A DNA stretch of 50,695 bases from Bacteroides finegoldii DSM 17565 (GCF_000156195.1 NZ_GG688320.1:272025-322719), one strand, 5' to 3'. Shown: positions 28,064 to 37,466, numbered from the stretch's first letter. Notes: generated by a model not told the origin, from the sequence alone. Numbers and translations: made by a program.

Positions 28064-30778
28064 TTAGAATGTACACGACACTCCCAAGCTCACGTTAATT
28101 CCTTTTTTATAGTCGCCCAATATCACTTTCTGACCGCTACCGTTCGCCTTACGGCTCAGTTGATAGGAGGGATTAAGCAAGTTGCGTGCTTTAAGAGTAA
28201 GGGCAATATGTTTACCTAACTTCGCTTGCGATACGAAGTCGAGCGTAGCCACTCCCTCTTCCATCACATCCTGAAACCCTTGTGTACCGATAGTGTACAC
28301 TTTTTCTCCCACATATCCGAGGACCAATGTATTGGTAAATGAATATCCGGCTGAAACATAGGTGTGTGACAGATCGAAGTTGGCAATCCAAGGAGCCGCC
28401 CCTTCCAGTTGCGAGCCATCCGTATCGGTAGCGGCAATATCGGGGTCGTTCACTTTGGCATTCGTGTAGATATACGATCCGTTCAATCCTGCCGTCAGGC
28501 GGTTCATACCGTTGTTGGCTGTCGGGCGTGAGAATATTTTTTTGCGTATCTCCAGTTCAATCCCCGTCACAGTAGCCTGGTCGGCTACGTTTTCGTATGA
28601 AAGGAAACCTCCGGCACTTGGCGTTTCGATACGCGAAATAGGATTCTTTATCATTTTGTAGAAAGCAGTAACAGAGATCAATTCGGTTGATGTAGGGTTG
28701 AAATCCCATTTCAAGTCTATGTTGTAATTGTCCGACGGTTTCAGATTTGCGTTACCCTGACTCTTAAAGTTGACACCCACATAGCGGTAAGGTGAGATTT
28801 CCTTCGACTGAGGCAAAGTATATGTCTTGCTCAATCCAAGCCGCAAGGCGTTCTTATCATTCAGCCTATACCTCATGTTCAAACTCGGAAGGAAGTAGTT
28901 TTTCCGGATATTGTTCTTGCCTTTGGAGTTTCCTTTATCCACATTGTAGTCTACGGTCATATCCACATTATCATACTTCAAACCGAGATTGATCACCCAA
29001 TGCCGGGTGAACTGATAGACCGCTTCCGCATACACCGAATGTATGTTCTTCTTCACCGTATATTTATCCACCGCATTGTCCAGCGTGAAACGGTCGTTGA
29101 AATGAGCCGCAGAATAAAAGTCATCCAATGAAATATCGTCCACCGAAGTAAATGAAGGACCATTCAAGGTAATCATATTGTATTCCGTCTGTTTGAAATC
29201 ATCGTTAATGATACGTCCGGTGTATCCGAACCGAAGTCTGGAGATTTCTTCCCAATCGTCTTTCAAGCGATAAACCACTCCGGCACGAAGATTCAGATCA
29301 TTCTCCGTCAGAGAAGAAAAAGTACGGAACTGTGTATTACCTCCTACCAATCCGTATCCGGTTTCATTCCGGGTTATCTGGTTGATACGGCGATCCGGCT
29401 CATATCCGCGCACCATATTATAAGAGGCTCCTGCGTTAACGCTCAGCCGGTCTGTCAATCCCCAGTTCGTCATGATCTGGTTGACTAATAACAGATTGTC
29501 GTTCACCTGCTGACGATGGGTCATTCCCAGATTACCGTAATCATCACTGAAAGTAGCGTCTTTCCCTTCGTAGTTTCCCACCGACTGTACATTGCTATGT
29601 ACCATCATGAAGTTGTAAGACAAATGATGACGATTGTGCATATCATAATCTACATTAGCCAATGCCAACTGACTGATATTCGTTGTTGACTTATGTCCGT
29701 TCAGATCTTTGTATATAGTACCGCCCGTATTTGTATTACGTATGATTTCATCCGTATATCGATAATCAACGGAATGTCCCACAGTGGCAAAGAACGAAAG
29801 AGCATCCCGTTGCCGACCTACATAAAACTTCTTTCCGCCTGCGATATTATAACTGCGGTCCATCTGGAAGTTTTGCGCCGACGGGGCGAGTTTGTTCTTA
29901 AAGCCCCACACATCCGTGCCCGGTTCCATCCGATTGGCAAATCCCAGCAGATTCACTCCATCCGGTTGGAAGAAATCAGAGGAAAGGGTCTGTGTATTCA
30001 CACCGGCCGATACACTGGCGCTAATGTAACCGTCACCTACCAGTTCTTTGGACGAGATATCAATATTTGCGCCCCCTACATCGCCTCCGTTCCCGGCAGT
30101 AAATGCTTTGTTGACTCCTACGGACTGTATAAGGTCGGTTCCGAAAAAATCAAGAGAGATATTCTTGTATTCCGGGTCTTCCTACGGCACAGGGAAACCA
30201 TTGAACGTAGTAGTATTATAGCGGTCACCCAATCCACGTACGAATACGTTCTTCACACCGTCCTGCTTGGAAATTCCGGTGACTTTCGTCACAGCTCCTT
30301 CCGCATCCGAAACTCCTTTGCGTGAAAGTTCCTTCACACTGACTGACTGCACGGCAATGACCGCCTTTTGCTGTTCCAGCAAAGCCATATTCTCATTTTC
30401 CCGGTTCTTTTTCGCCACAACAACCACATCCGACAGTTCTTGCGCATCCGTCTCCATCTCCAGATTCAGAATGACCAGATTCCCATTCTCTACGCGGACC
30501 TTCCGACGTACTTCAGTCTTATATCCTACGTATTTGATTTCGATATCATACATACCCTCCAACACTCCCACACCGTTTAGCTCAAAATTACCGTTCATAT
30601 CGGTAACCGCTCCGGCCTGGGTTCCAAGCAAGCGTATCGTCGCACCTATCAAAGGCTCTTTGGATAACTTGTCCTTTACAGCTCCTTTAATCTTGATATT
30701 GGCAGCCAATGCAGGAAGTACACACAGCAGACAAAAGAAGGCCACCACTGAAAATCGGATAAGAAATAGCTTTTTCAT
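28064..30778 (-). pseudogene. TonB-dependent receptor interrupted by one amber codon
   Basis: The frame encodes an outer-membrane receptor of 904 codons: signal peptide, CarboxypepD_reg-like domain (about 25-110), a TonB-box-like ELSDVVVVAKK, a plug beginning SKQDGVKNVFVRGLGDRYN, and a barrel ending LGVSCTF with the terminal Phe of outer-membrane barrels. Codon 199, at 30182-30184, is TAG within GFPVP(stop)EDPEYKN. The reading frame is intact on both sides, so this is one nonsense change, not a frameshift. The 3' part could restart at a GTG at 30001 but would lack a signal peptide. Without suppression the gene is inactive; a sequencing error is also possible. No SusD partner is present, so it is unlike a glycan-utilisation SusC pair. 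Confidence 0.85.
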
Positions 30779-30822
30779 CTACCTTTACTCTACGTTTTTG
30801 ATTACGTCGGCAAAGGTAGATG
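30776..30822. repeat. 11-bp perfect inverted repeat over receptor start and promoter
   Basis: CATCTACCTTT (30776-30786) and AAAGGTAGATG (30812-30822) are perfect inverse copies separated by 25 nt. The left arm contains the start codon of the receptor and the right arm covers most of the -7 box, so the pair brackets the predicted transcription start. This could be an operator, but chance has not been ruled out. Confidence 0.5.
30811..30818 (-). promoter_or_regulatory. -7 box for the receptor-lipoprotein unit
   Basis: Minus-strand TACCTTTG matches TAnnTTTG and lies 32 nt before the receptor ATG, inside the inverted repeat. Confidence 0.5.
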
Positions 30823-30904
30823 GGCTGTATTACAAGATTGAGACAAAGAAAATACAATCAATTGAAAGAGTCATTGCAATGTTATTACACTGCAATATCC
30901 TCTA

Positions 30905-32245
30905 TCAGTTTTCTATCTTTACTCCTATCCGGCGCAAGTCCGCTCCCGACGGATTTTGGAAGACACGCAAGTCGAATTCCGGAATAATGGCAAGCACATG
31001 ATCGAAAACATCCGCCTGTATGCCTTCATACGGAATCCAGTCCTTAGAAGCGGAAAAGAAATAAAGTTCCATCGGAATACCTGTTTCGGTAGGTTGAAGC
31101 TGGCGTACCATGCACGTCAAGTCTTGATTGACGGTAGGCAGGCTCTTCAGATAATTCGTAAGATAGGCACGAAAGACGCCCAAGTTAGTCTGGCGACGCC
31201 CGTTCACCAATACGGAGTTGTCAATATGATGCTCTTTGTTATACTCCTTCACGACCTTCTCCGTTGCCTCCACATACTCCTTCAACAATTGGATTTTACG
31301 ATACTTCGCCAACATCTCCGGTGTACAGAAACGAACGCTGGTCATGTCGATATTAATGGAACGCTTCACACGCCGTCCACCGGATTCCCGCATCCCCTGC
31401 CAGTTTTGGAAAGAATCACTGACCAGCAGATAAGGCGGTATCGTCGTAATCGTATTATCCCAGTTACGCACTTTTACCGTATTCAAAGTCACTTCTATCA
31501 CAGTTCCGTCGGCGCCATATTTCGGCATAGCAATCCAGTCGCCTACTTTCAGCATATTATTGGCAGAAAGCTGAATACCAGAAACAAAACCCATAATACT
31601 ATCCTTGAACACCAACATCAGGATAGCGGCCGAAGCTCCCAATCCGGTAAGCAACACCATCGGACTCTGCTTAATCAGAATACTTACGATAATAATGGCC
31701 CCGACAAAGAAAAGAACGACTTGAGCAGTCTGCAACAACCCCTTCAGAGGCTTGTCCTTATATTGCTCCTTTTCACTGTAAACATGATATACCGCCGACA
31801 GAAAGACACTGATGAAACGGAGGAAAACCGCCAAGATATAAATAAGGCAAAGCCGTCGCAGGAAATCGAGCAAGTTGGAGTCGGCATGTTCCGGAAAAGC
31901 GATGGGAATAGCAAGGTAAATCAATATCGGAGCTACCATCCGGCTGACGTGAACCATCACCTTATGGTCGAACACTATGTCGTCCCAAGTAGCTTTGGTC
32001 TGTTTCACCAATTTCGCTACCGTACGCAAAATGATCTTACGGCAAATCAGATTAGCTAATAAGGCCACACCAATAATCAGCAACAAAATGACAAAGTTGT
32101 CCACCTTATCCGCCAAAGCCTCATCCATTCCTGCCGAAAGCAATGCATGGTTCACTTCCTGAATCACTACATCAGTCACCTCCTGCGTTCCGCCATTGGC
32201 CAACTCAACTGTCACGGTATCAACTATTTCTTTTACTTCTTTCAT
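30905..32245 (-). CDS. MscS-family mechanosensitive channel (YbdG-like)
   Basis: The 446-residue inner-membrane protein has an N-terminal stretch of helices and the MscS pore/beta-domain signature GLGASAAILMLVFKDSIMGFVSGIQ (shown in parts), then MLKVGDWIAMPKYGADGTVIEVTLNTVKVR. Its size and the RESGGRRVKRSI segment resemble the E. coli YbdG/MscM group. Such channels release solutes on hypo-osmotic shock. It follows the DUF4435 gene by 33 nt, so it may be transcribed with it. Confidence 0.88.
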   Translation of the reverse strand: MKEVKEIVDTVTVELANGGTQEVTDVVIQEVNHALLSAGMDEALADKVDNFVILLLIIGVALLANLICRKIILRTVAKLVKQTKATWDDIVFDHKVMVHVSRMVAPILIYLAIPIAFPEHADSNLLDFLRRLCLIYILAVFLRFISVFLSAVYHVYSEKEQYKDKPLKGLLQTAQVVLFFVGAIIIVSILIKQSPMVLLTGLGASAAILMLVFKDSIMGFVSGIQLSANNMLKVGDWIAMPKYGADGTVIEVTLNTVKVRNWDNTITTIPPYLLVSDSFQNWQGMRESGGRRVKRSINIDMTSVRFCTPEMLAKYRKIQLLKEYVEATEKVVKEYNKEHHIDNSVLVNGRRQTNLGVFRAYLTNYLKSLPTVNQDLTCMVRQLQPTETGIPMELYFFSASKDWIPYEGIQADVFDHVLAIIPEFDLRVFQNPSGADLRRIGVKIEN

Positions 32246-32278
32246 GAGTAATCTTCTCTCTATTCTTCTTTCTTGTTC

Positions 32279-33280
32279 TTATTTCCCTCGTTCCAAGTAT
32301 TCACGAATATCCTGTCGCAGCCAGTCGTAGTGGAAAAGCCGCTTATAGGCTACATTCTTCTTCAACATGATTTCCACATTTACCTGACTGTTCTGATAAC
32401 AAGTCAATTCGTTCTTAAATTGTTCATTATGTTCGGCAAGTCGCTTGATTTCCTGTTCCCGTTCCCGGCGCAATACCGTACAAACCGGAATCAGAAGTTT
32501 CATCACCACATTATCCATCACGTGGTGTCCCTGCATATACAGATAGGTATTTTCCGGAAATAGCCCCAACTCTCTCAGATCTGTTCCTAAGGCATTTACT
32601 TGATTCATGCTGCGGGAAAAACGTTTCTTCAGTTCCGACAATTTCTGATTTACCCGTTGCTGCAATGATTCAAGACTCTTTTCCGGGTGTCTGAGATTTA
32701 TCTCACGCAGAGAAGTATAGGCATGAAAATCATACATCGGAAAGGTGTAAGTATCCCGTTGGCGATAGAACCACACGTTCCATAAGAAAAGCGGATATAC
32801 GATTTCAGAGTATCTTTTCAGGTAAGCATTGAAGTCCATCACAAAACGGTCGTTCAACGTAGCCTGCACACATACCTCATGAAGGCTTTCGGCAAAGCAA
32901 TGATAGTTTTCAATGGCGTATGTATAGGTCTGGAAGATATATTTGTTGCGGTTGATTTTACGGGAAGTATTGGTTGCGCCCTGCAACAGGAAATCATAAT
33001 CGCTGTCCACACAGGCAATCAGGCTTCTTCCCAGTTCCGCGGTATTCAACGTATTCATCAAGACCATCTTCTTCCCTTTAGCCAATGAAGTAGTAGAAGG
33101 AAGCATTACCTGGAAATAGTGTTCGTCATCTTCAAATTCTTCGAGCAACGTACGCCAGAAAGCAATGTCATCATAGCTTTCCACATAAGCTATGATACGC
33201 CGACGGGCCTTCTTTGAATAAAGCTTATGAGCGGCATTGAAATAAGAAGATGTCAGATTATCTCGTAGTGAAGTTGCCAT
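32279..33280 (-). CDS. DUF4435 protein with Toprim-like residues
   Basis: The 333-residue product (ATG at 33280; an upstream in-frame start adds eight unlikely residues) resembles DUF4435. It has the acidic pattern of a Toprim fold: AYVESYDDIAFW with Glu34, then LIACVDSDYDFLL with Asp92 and Asp94. Toprim proteins of this type include OLD-family nucleases and the AriB toxin of the PARIS anti-phage system. The C-terminal half is Lys/Arg/Glu-rich and partly coiled-coil. Its start overlaps the upstream ATPase by 23 nt, implying matched production and a joint function. Nuclease activity is an inference. Confidence 0.75.
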   Translation of the reverse strand: MATSLRDNLTSSYFNAAHKLYSKKARRRIIAYVESYDDIAFWRTLLEEFEDDEHYFQVMLPSTTSLAKGKKMVLMNTLNTAELGRSLIACVDSDYDFLLQGATNTSRKINRNKYIFQTYTYAIENYHCFAESLHEVCVQATLNDRFVMDFNAYLKRYSEIVYPLFLWNVWFYRQRDTYTFPMYDFHAYTSLREINLRHPEKSLESLQQRVNQKLSELKKRFSRSMNQVNALGTDLRELGLFPENTYLYMQGHHVMDNVVMKLLIPVCTVLRREREQEIKRLAEHNEQFKNELTCYQNSQVNVEIMLKKNVAYKRLFHYDWLRQDIREYLERGK

Positions 33281-34106
33281 TATTATATAATGTTGAAATA
33301 TCACTTACTTCCGTCACTGCATCCAGCCAGCCCTCCATAATGACGGCCGGCGAATGGGTAGTCAGGATGATCTGTACATTCGGATTCAACTCACGTATCA
33401 TGGCAATCAACTTCTGTTGCCATTCAATGTGGAGAGAGGCTTCCGGCTCATCCATAAACAGTACGCAATGGCTGTTGTCCTGCACAAGCACGGTCAACAG
33501 AATGACTAGCATTTGCTTCTCACCGGAAGAAAGTTTGTAAGGAAACAACAGTTCTCCATCCTGATAGAAAGCAATATCATTCCGTTTACGGTCTATTTTC
33601 TTGCGTGTATAACTGAACAGTTCGTCAATCATATCTTGAAAACGACGCTTGGCTATGGACAAAGTAGCTGCTTTGACCCGTACTTTCTCGTCATTATCGG
33701 AGAGCATTTCAATCATCTTGTTACCTATATTGACCTGATAATCAAGATAGCGGCGTTGCAACAGATAAAGCTGCCAATCCAATTCGGACTTCACGTTCTT
33801 ATCGGCCATGCGAGCAGTAAAGTCACCCATAATCAGAGGACGGTCGTAACTCCGGATCACATCGTATGGGATATAGGTCGCCTGAGGATTGTCGAAGAAA
33901 AGACGAACACCGTTCTTCTCGTCACTTTTCATTTCACCGGAGAGTTCTTCAAGATATCCTACCGAACGGTTCAAGATGGTAGTTTTTCCTACTCCGTTAA
34001 TACCGGAAAGGATATTCACATCGGGACGCAAATCCCATCCTATATTAAAACGCTCCCAGAGTCCATGAATTTCGATACGACGGATATAGTTGGCCTGTTG
34101 TTCCAT
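33258..34106 (-). CDS. ABC/SMC-type ATPase paired with DUF4435 protein
   Basis: This 282-residue protein has Walker A GINGVGKTT (35-43), signature LSSGEKQ (192-198), Walker B VLFMDEPEASLH (Asp219, Glu220) and an H-loop TTHSP (His251). These are the features of the AAA_15/AAA_21 OLD- and AriA-like ATPases. Between Walker A and the signature is a helical stretch much shorter than in SMC or Rad50. The chosen ATG lies 22 nt after a -7 box; a TTG three codons earlier is less likely. It is the first gene of ATPase-DUF4435-MscS. Confidence 0.85.
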   Translation of the reverse strand: MEQQANYIRRIEIHGLWERFNIGWDLRPDVNILSGINGVGKTTILNRSVGYLEELSGEMKSDEKNGVRLFFDNPQATYIPYDVIRSYDRPLIMGDFTARMADKNVKSELDWQLYLLQRRYLDYQVNIGNKMIEMLSDNDEKVRVKAATLSIAKRRFQDMIDELFSYTRKKIDRKRNDIAFYQDGELLFPYKLSSGEKQMLVILLTVLVQDNSHCVLFMDEPEASLHIEWQQKLIAMIRELNPNVQIILTTHSPAVIMEGWLDAVTEVSDISTLYNNGNFTTR

Positions 34107-34127
34107 AATATTCAATTTTATTCAAGG

Positions 34128-34135
34128 CAAATATA
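34128..34135 (-). promoter_or_regulatory. -7 box for the ATPase-DUF4435 unit
   Basis: Minus-strand TATATTTG matches TAnnTTTG and is 21 nt before the ATPase ATG. Confidence 0.5.
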
Positions 34136-34158
34136 AACAAATCATACGACAAATTAGC

Positions 34159-34166
34159 TACCTTTG
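34159..34166 (+). promoter_or_regulatory. -7 box for the EamA transporter gene
   Basis: TACCTTTG matches TAnnTTTG, 47 nt before the ATG at 34214, and diverges from the ATPase promoter. Confidence 0.45.
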
Positions 34167-34213
34167 CAGCAGTTTTCAATAAAGGTAACAATTAAAAAGG
34201 CGTATACACACTT

Positions 34214-35131
34214 ATGAAGAATAACAAGAATCTGCAAGGTCATCTGTTTGCACTTACGGCAAACGTCATGTGGGGGCTGATGTCTCCTATCGGTAAATCA
34301 GCGCTTCAGGAATTCTCCGCAATATCCGTCACCACTTTTCGGATGGTGGGAGCGGCGGCGGCTTTTTGGATACTTTCCATTTTCTGCAAACAGGAACACG
34401 TGAATCATCAGGATATGCTGAAGATATTCTTCGCTTCACTATTTGCTTTGGTGTTCAATCAGGGAGTATTCATTTTCGGCCTTTCAATGACTTCACCCAT
34501 CGACGCTTCCATCGTAACCACTACTTTACCGATTGTCACTATGATCGTAGCGGCTATTTATCTGAAAGAACCGATTACCAATAAAAAGGTACTGGGTATT
34601 TTCGTCGGCGCTATGGGAGCGCTTATCCTCATTATGAGCAGCCAAGCGGGAAACAACGGAAACGGAAGCTTAATCGGCGACCTGCTTTGTTTGGTGGCAC
34701 AGATCAGTTTCTCCATCTACTTAACCGTATTCAAGGGATTATCCCAGCAATATTCGGCAGTCACTATCAATAAGTGGATGTTCGTTTACGCTTCGATGTG
34801 TTACATACCGTTCTCTTATCACGACATTTCCATCATTCAATGGGGGGCAGTCTCCACAATCGCCATCATAGAGGTTCTTTACGTAGTATTGGGAGGCAGT
34901 TTCCTTGCCTATCTCTGCATCATGACCGCACAGAAACTACTCCGTCCCACCGTTGTCAGTATGTATAACTATATGCAGCCGATTGTAGCTACAATCGCTG
35001 CCATCATCATGGGGATAGGAAGCTTCGGCTGGCAGAAAGGACTGGCTATCGCACTCGTGTTCTTGGGAGTATATATCGTGACACAGAGCAAATCAAGAGC
35101 CGACTTCGAAAAGATAGGAAAAGAACTGTAA
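34214..35131 (+). CDS. EamA/DMT-family transporter
   Basis: The 305-residue protein has ten hydrophobic helices in two EamA repeats (first NVMWGLMSPIGKSALQEF, second around ISFSIYLTVFKGLSQQYS). Members export or import small metabolites such as amino acids; the substrate cannot be predicted. It stands alone on the plus strand and ends 11 nt from the convergent meaB stop, with no clear terminator between them. Confidence 0.88.
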   Translation: MKNNKNLQGHLFALTANVMWGLMSPIGKSALQEFSAISVTTFRMVGAAAAFWILSIFCKQEHVNHQDMLKIFFASLFALVFNQGVFIFGLSMTSPIDASIVTTTLPIVTMIVAAIYLKEPITNKKVLGIFVGAMGALILIMSSQAGNNGNGSLIGDLLCLVAQISFSIYLTVFKGLSQQYSAVTINKWMFVYASMCYIPFSYHDISIIQWGAVSTIAIIEVLYVVLGGSFLAYLCIMTAQKLLRPTVVSMYNYMQPIVATIAAIIMGIGSFGWQKGLAIALVFLGVYIVTQSKSRADFEKIGKEL

Positions 35132-35142
35132 TCTGTGGTGAA

Positions 35143-36237
35143 CTACATCTTTAAGTCCTCAAAATAAGTGTCCAGCAAACTTTTGGCGGCTATGAATGAA
35201 GTAAGATTACCACTTAATACTTGTTGTTCCTTCTTTTGAAGCATGGCTTCAATCTTCGGATTATGGTAGAAACTGTCGCGAAGCTGTTCATTGATACTTT
35301 CATACATCCAGTATTTGCTCTGCTCGTTACGGCGATATTCAAAATAGCCATTTTCTTTTACAAAGCAAATGTACTCATAAACCATATCCCATACTTCCTT
35401 AACGCCTATATTGTAAAAACCGGAATAAGTCAGAACCTTTGGTGTCCATCCGGATTCGGGCGCAGGAAACAGATGCAGCGCATTACGGAACTGAGTGGCA
35501 GCCAGCTTGGCACGTTCCAGATTATCTCCGTCGGCTTTATTAATCACAATGCCGTCCGCCATCTCCATAATGCCACGCTTGATACCTTGCAATTCATCTC
35601 CTGTTCCCGCCAACTGAATCAACAGGAAGAAATCGACCATCGAATGGACAGCCGTCTCGCTCTGTCCCACTCCCACGGTCTCCACAAAGATTTTATCAAA
35701 TCCGGCCGCCTCGCAAAGAATAATCGTTTCACGCGTCTTACGTGCCACTCCTCCCAATGAACCGGCCGACGGGCTGGGACGGATAAATGATTTAGGATGT
35801 ACGGAAAGCTGTTCCATACGGGTTTTATCTCCCAAAATGCTTCCTTTGCTACGCTCACTACTCGGGTCAATTGCCAGCACGGCCAACTTACCGCCTTTTT
35901 CGAGCACGTGCAGGCCGAAGACATCAATCGAAGTACTCTTTCCTGCACCGGGAACACCGCTGATACCTACCCGGATCGAATTGCCGGAATAGGGAAGACA
36001 CTTCTCTATCACCTCTTGGGCAACGGACTGATGTTCGGGTTTCACACTTTCAACTAACGTCACAGCCTGACTTAGTATAGTAACATCACCTTTTGTAATG
36101 CCGTCCACAAACTCAGCCACCGAGAGCTGGCGTTTCTTAGGCTTCCGTTTCAGATAAGGGTTCACCGACGAGGGCTGTTCAATGCCTTTATTGACAACAA
36201 GCCCCTTATATTCTTCACTATTCTCAGGATGTTCCAT
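35143..36237 (-). CDS. meaB: Methylmalonyl-CoA mutase-associated GTPase MeaB
   Basis: MeaB is a G3E GTPase that protects and reloads adenosylcobalamin in methylmalonyl-CoA mutase, which Bacteroides uses for propionate formation. The 364-residue product has Walker A GVPGAGKSTS, AIDPSSERSKGSILGDKTRM, FVETVGVGQSE and the NKADGDN base-recognition motif, which together are typical of MeaB/ArgK. The mutase genes are not nearby. It follows the DUF1573 gene by 11 nt. Confidence 0.94.
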   Translation of the reverse strand: MEHPENSEEYKGLVVNKGIEQPSSVNPYLKRKPKKRQLSVAEFVDGITKGDVTILSQAVTLVESVKPEHQSVAQEVIEKCLPYSGNSIRVGISGVPGAGKSTSIDVFGLHVLEKGGKLAVLAIDPSSERSKGSILGDKTRMEQLSVHPKSFIRPSPSAGSLGGVARKTRETIILCEAAGFDKIFVETVGVGQSETAVHSMVDFFLLIQLAGTGDELQGIKRGIMEMADGIVINKADGDNLERAKLAATQFRNALHLFPAPESGWTPKVLTYSGFYNIGVKEVWDMVYEYICFVKENGYFEYRRNEQSKYWMYESINEQLRDSFYHNPKIEAMLQKKEQQVLSGNLTSFIAAKSLLDTYFEDLKM

Positions 36238-36248
36238 AGCGATAGGAT

Positions 36249-37316
36249 TTAACGTTTGATATTGATTTCAACTTTCGGGCGCAACGGGTCATTTGTTATC
36301 ATCAAGATACGCAAGTGGTGTTTCTTATTACCCACATCACGCTTACGAATAGTCACTTTCAACTTCGTCATTCCATCCGGAGGAAGTACCGTTTTTTTCA
36401 AACTGACTCCGACCGATGAGTTGAATACCTGCAACTTACTAATTACCAATGGAGTTTTTCCGGCATTAGCGATCAGGATATCATGACTGGCTTTCTTCTT
36501 CTTTATCAACGGCACGCTAAGATCGATGTCCGTTTCCGAGATTCGTATAGCAGGCGCATTCAAAGAATCATTCGCTGTCATACGCGAGAAGTCGGGAAGA
36601 AGAATAGCCGAAACCGGTATTTCATTATCTTCGCTCACCTTATCACCGGAAAAACGGGAAAGGTAAACGGATGTCTGCGTCAATCCGTAGTCTTTCAACT
36701 GGTTGGCATCCAACGTCAGTTTCACAGTGCCTTTTTTACCTTTCAGCAGAACCTTAGGCTCCGCTTCCATTTTAAGGTAAGGAGGCAGATGCATCAACAC
36801 CGGTTCGTACGGACGGTCGGATAGGTTCGCAATGCTAAAAGTCATCGTGGGCTTCTGACCATGATACACATCGGGGAAGGCAAATTCGTCACGATCGATA
36901 CGGATATTGCCTATTGCATAAGGATGAGTCTTGGTATAGTCTTTTATCTCTTGCACCACTTCACCGATAAATTTCAGATAAATCAGGCTGGGCGTGGCAT
37001 TGCTGTATATTCCTACTGTTTTTTCAAAGTGTCCCAAAGCTTTGGCGTCAAAGGAGGCTTTGACAATTCCTTTTCCTCCGGGAACAATCGGTTCTTTGGT
37101 CCAGTCGGCTACGGAACAGGCGCAAGAGGTAGTGACATTGGTAAGCACCAATGGCTGGTTACCGGTATTGGTAATTGTATATTCCACCGTCACCGGGCGT
37201 TTCCATTCTATTTGTCCGAAATTATGTGTCTCTTTATTGGAAGAGATGCGAGGTTGGGCAACGGCCGCCAAAGCGACAGTGAGTAGAGAAAATATAAATA
37301 GCAAACTACGTTTCAT
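36249..37316 (-). CDS. Exported DUF1573 protein
   Basis: The 355-residue protein (ATG at 37316) has a signal peptide ending AAVAQ and a DUF1573 immunoglobulin-like domain: HNFGQIEWKRPVTVEYTITN, then TTSCACSVADW with the conserved paired cysteines. Two further beta-rich domains follow. Its role in the periplasm or outer membrane is unknown. It is upstream of meaB in the same direction. Confidence 0.85.
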   Translation of the reverse strand: MKRSLLFIFSLLTVALAAVAQPRISSNKETHNFGQIEWKRPVTVEYTITNTGNQPLVLTNVTTSCACSVADWTKEPIVPGGKGIVKASFDAKALGHFEKTVGIYSNATPSLIYLKFIGEVVQEIKDYTKTHPYAIGNIRIDRDEFAFPDVYHGQKPTMTFSIANLSDRPYEPVLMHLPPYLKMEAEPKVLLKGKKGTVKLTLDANQLKDYGLTQTSVYLSRFSGDKVSEDNEIPVSAILLPDFSRMTANDSLNAPAIRISETDIDLSVPLIKKKKASHDILIANAGKTPLVISKLQVFNSSVGVSLKKTVLPPDGMTKLKVTIRKRDVGNKKHHLRILMITNDPLRPKVEINIKR

Positions 37317-37340
37317 GCGATACTTTTTTATTTTGGTGCA

Positions 37341-37348
37341 CAAATGTA
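37341..37348 (-). promoter_or_regulatory. -7 box for the DUF1573-meaB unit
   Basis: Minus-strand TACATTTG matches TAnnTTTG and is 24 nt before the ATG at 37316, supporting that start over the in-frame ATG at 37343. Confidence 0.5.
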
Positions 37349-37371
37349 GGACTTTTAGATGAGTTTCTCAC

Positions 37372-37398
37372 CACAGATTACACAGATTAACACAGATT
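37372..37398. repeat. Dispersed intergenic repeat, copy 2
   Basis: CACAGATTACACAGATTAAC followed by ACAGATT repeats 4711-4739 with two differences, in the same orientation, and is preceded here also by a CACCA or TCATCA stretch. Confidence 0.6.
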
Positions 37399-37414
37399 GG
37401 GAAAAGACTTTACA

Positions 37415-37445
37415 TGCAGACGAGGCCTGTCATGCCTTGTCTGCA
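37415..37445 (-). terminator. Probable terminator after the alpha-2-macroglobulin gene
   Basis: TGCAGACGAGGC and GCCTTGTCTGCA form a 12-bp stem with one G-U pair and a seven-base loop. On the minus strand it is followed by a weak T-rich stretch. It lies 22 nt past the gene's stop codon. Confidence 0.5.
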
Positions 37446-37466
37446 AACTAAAATCTTCGCTTTTGG

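Noticed and set aside
30001..30325. Plus-strand reading frame of 210 codons over the receptor plug (29693-30325)
   Set aside because: It is the shadow of the receptor gene on the other strand; it has no start context and no family resemblance, and codon usage follows the minus-strand frame.
30956..32059. 367-codon plus-strand frame opposite the MscS gene
   Set aside because: It lies fully within a clear MscS gene on the other strand and its composition (His, Arg, Gln rich, no domain) is that of an antisense shadow.
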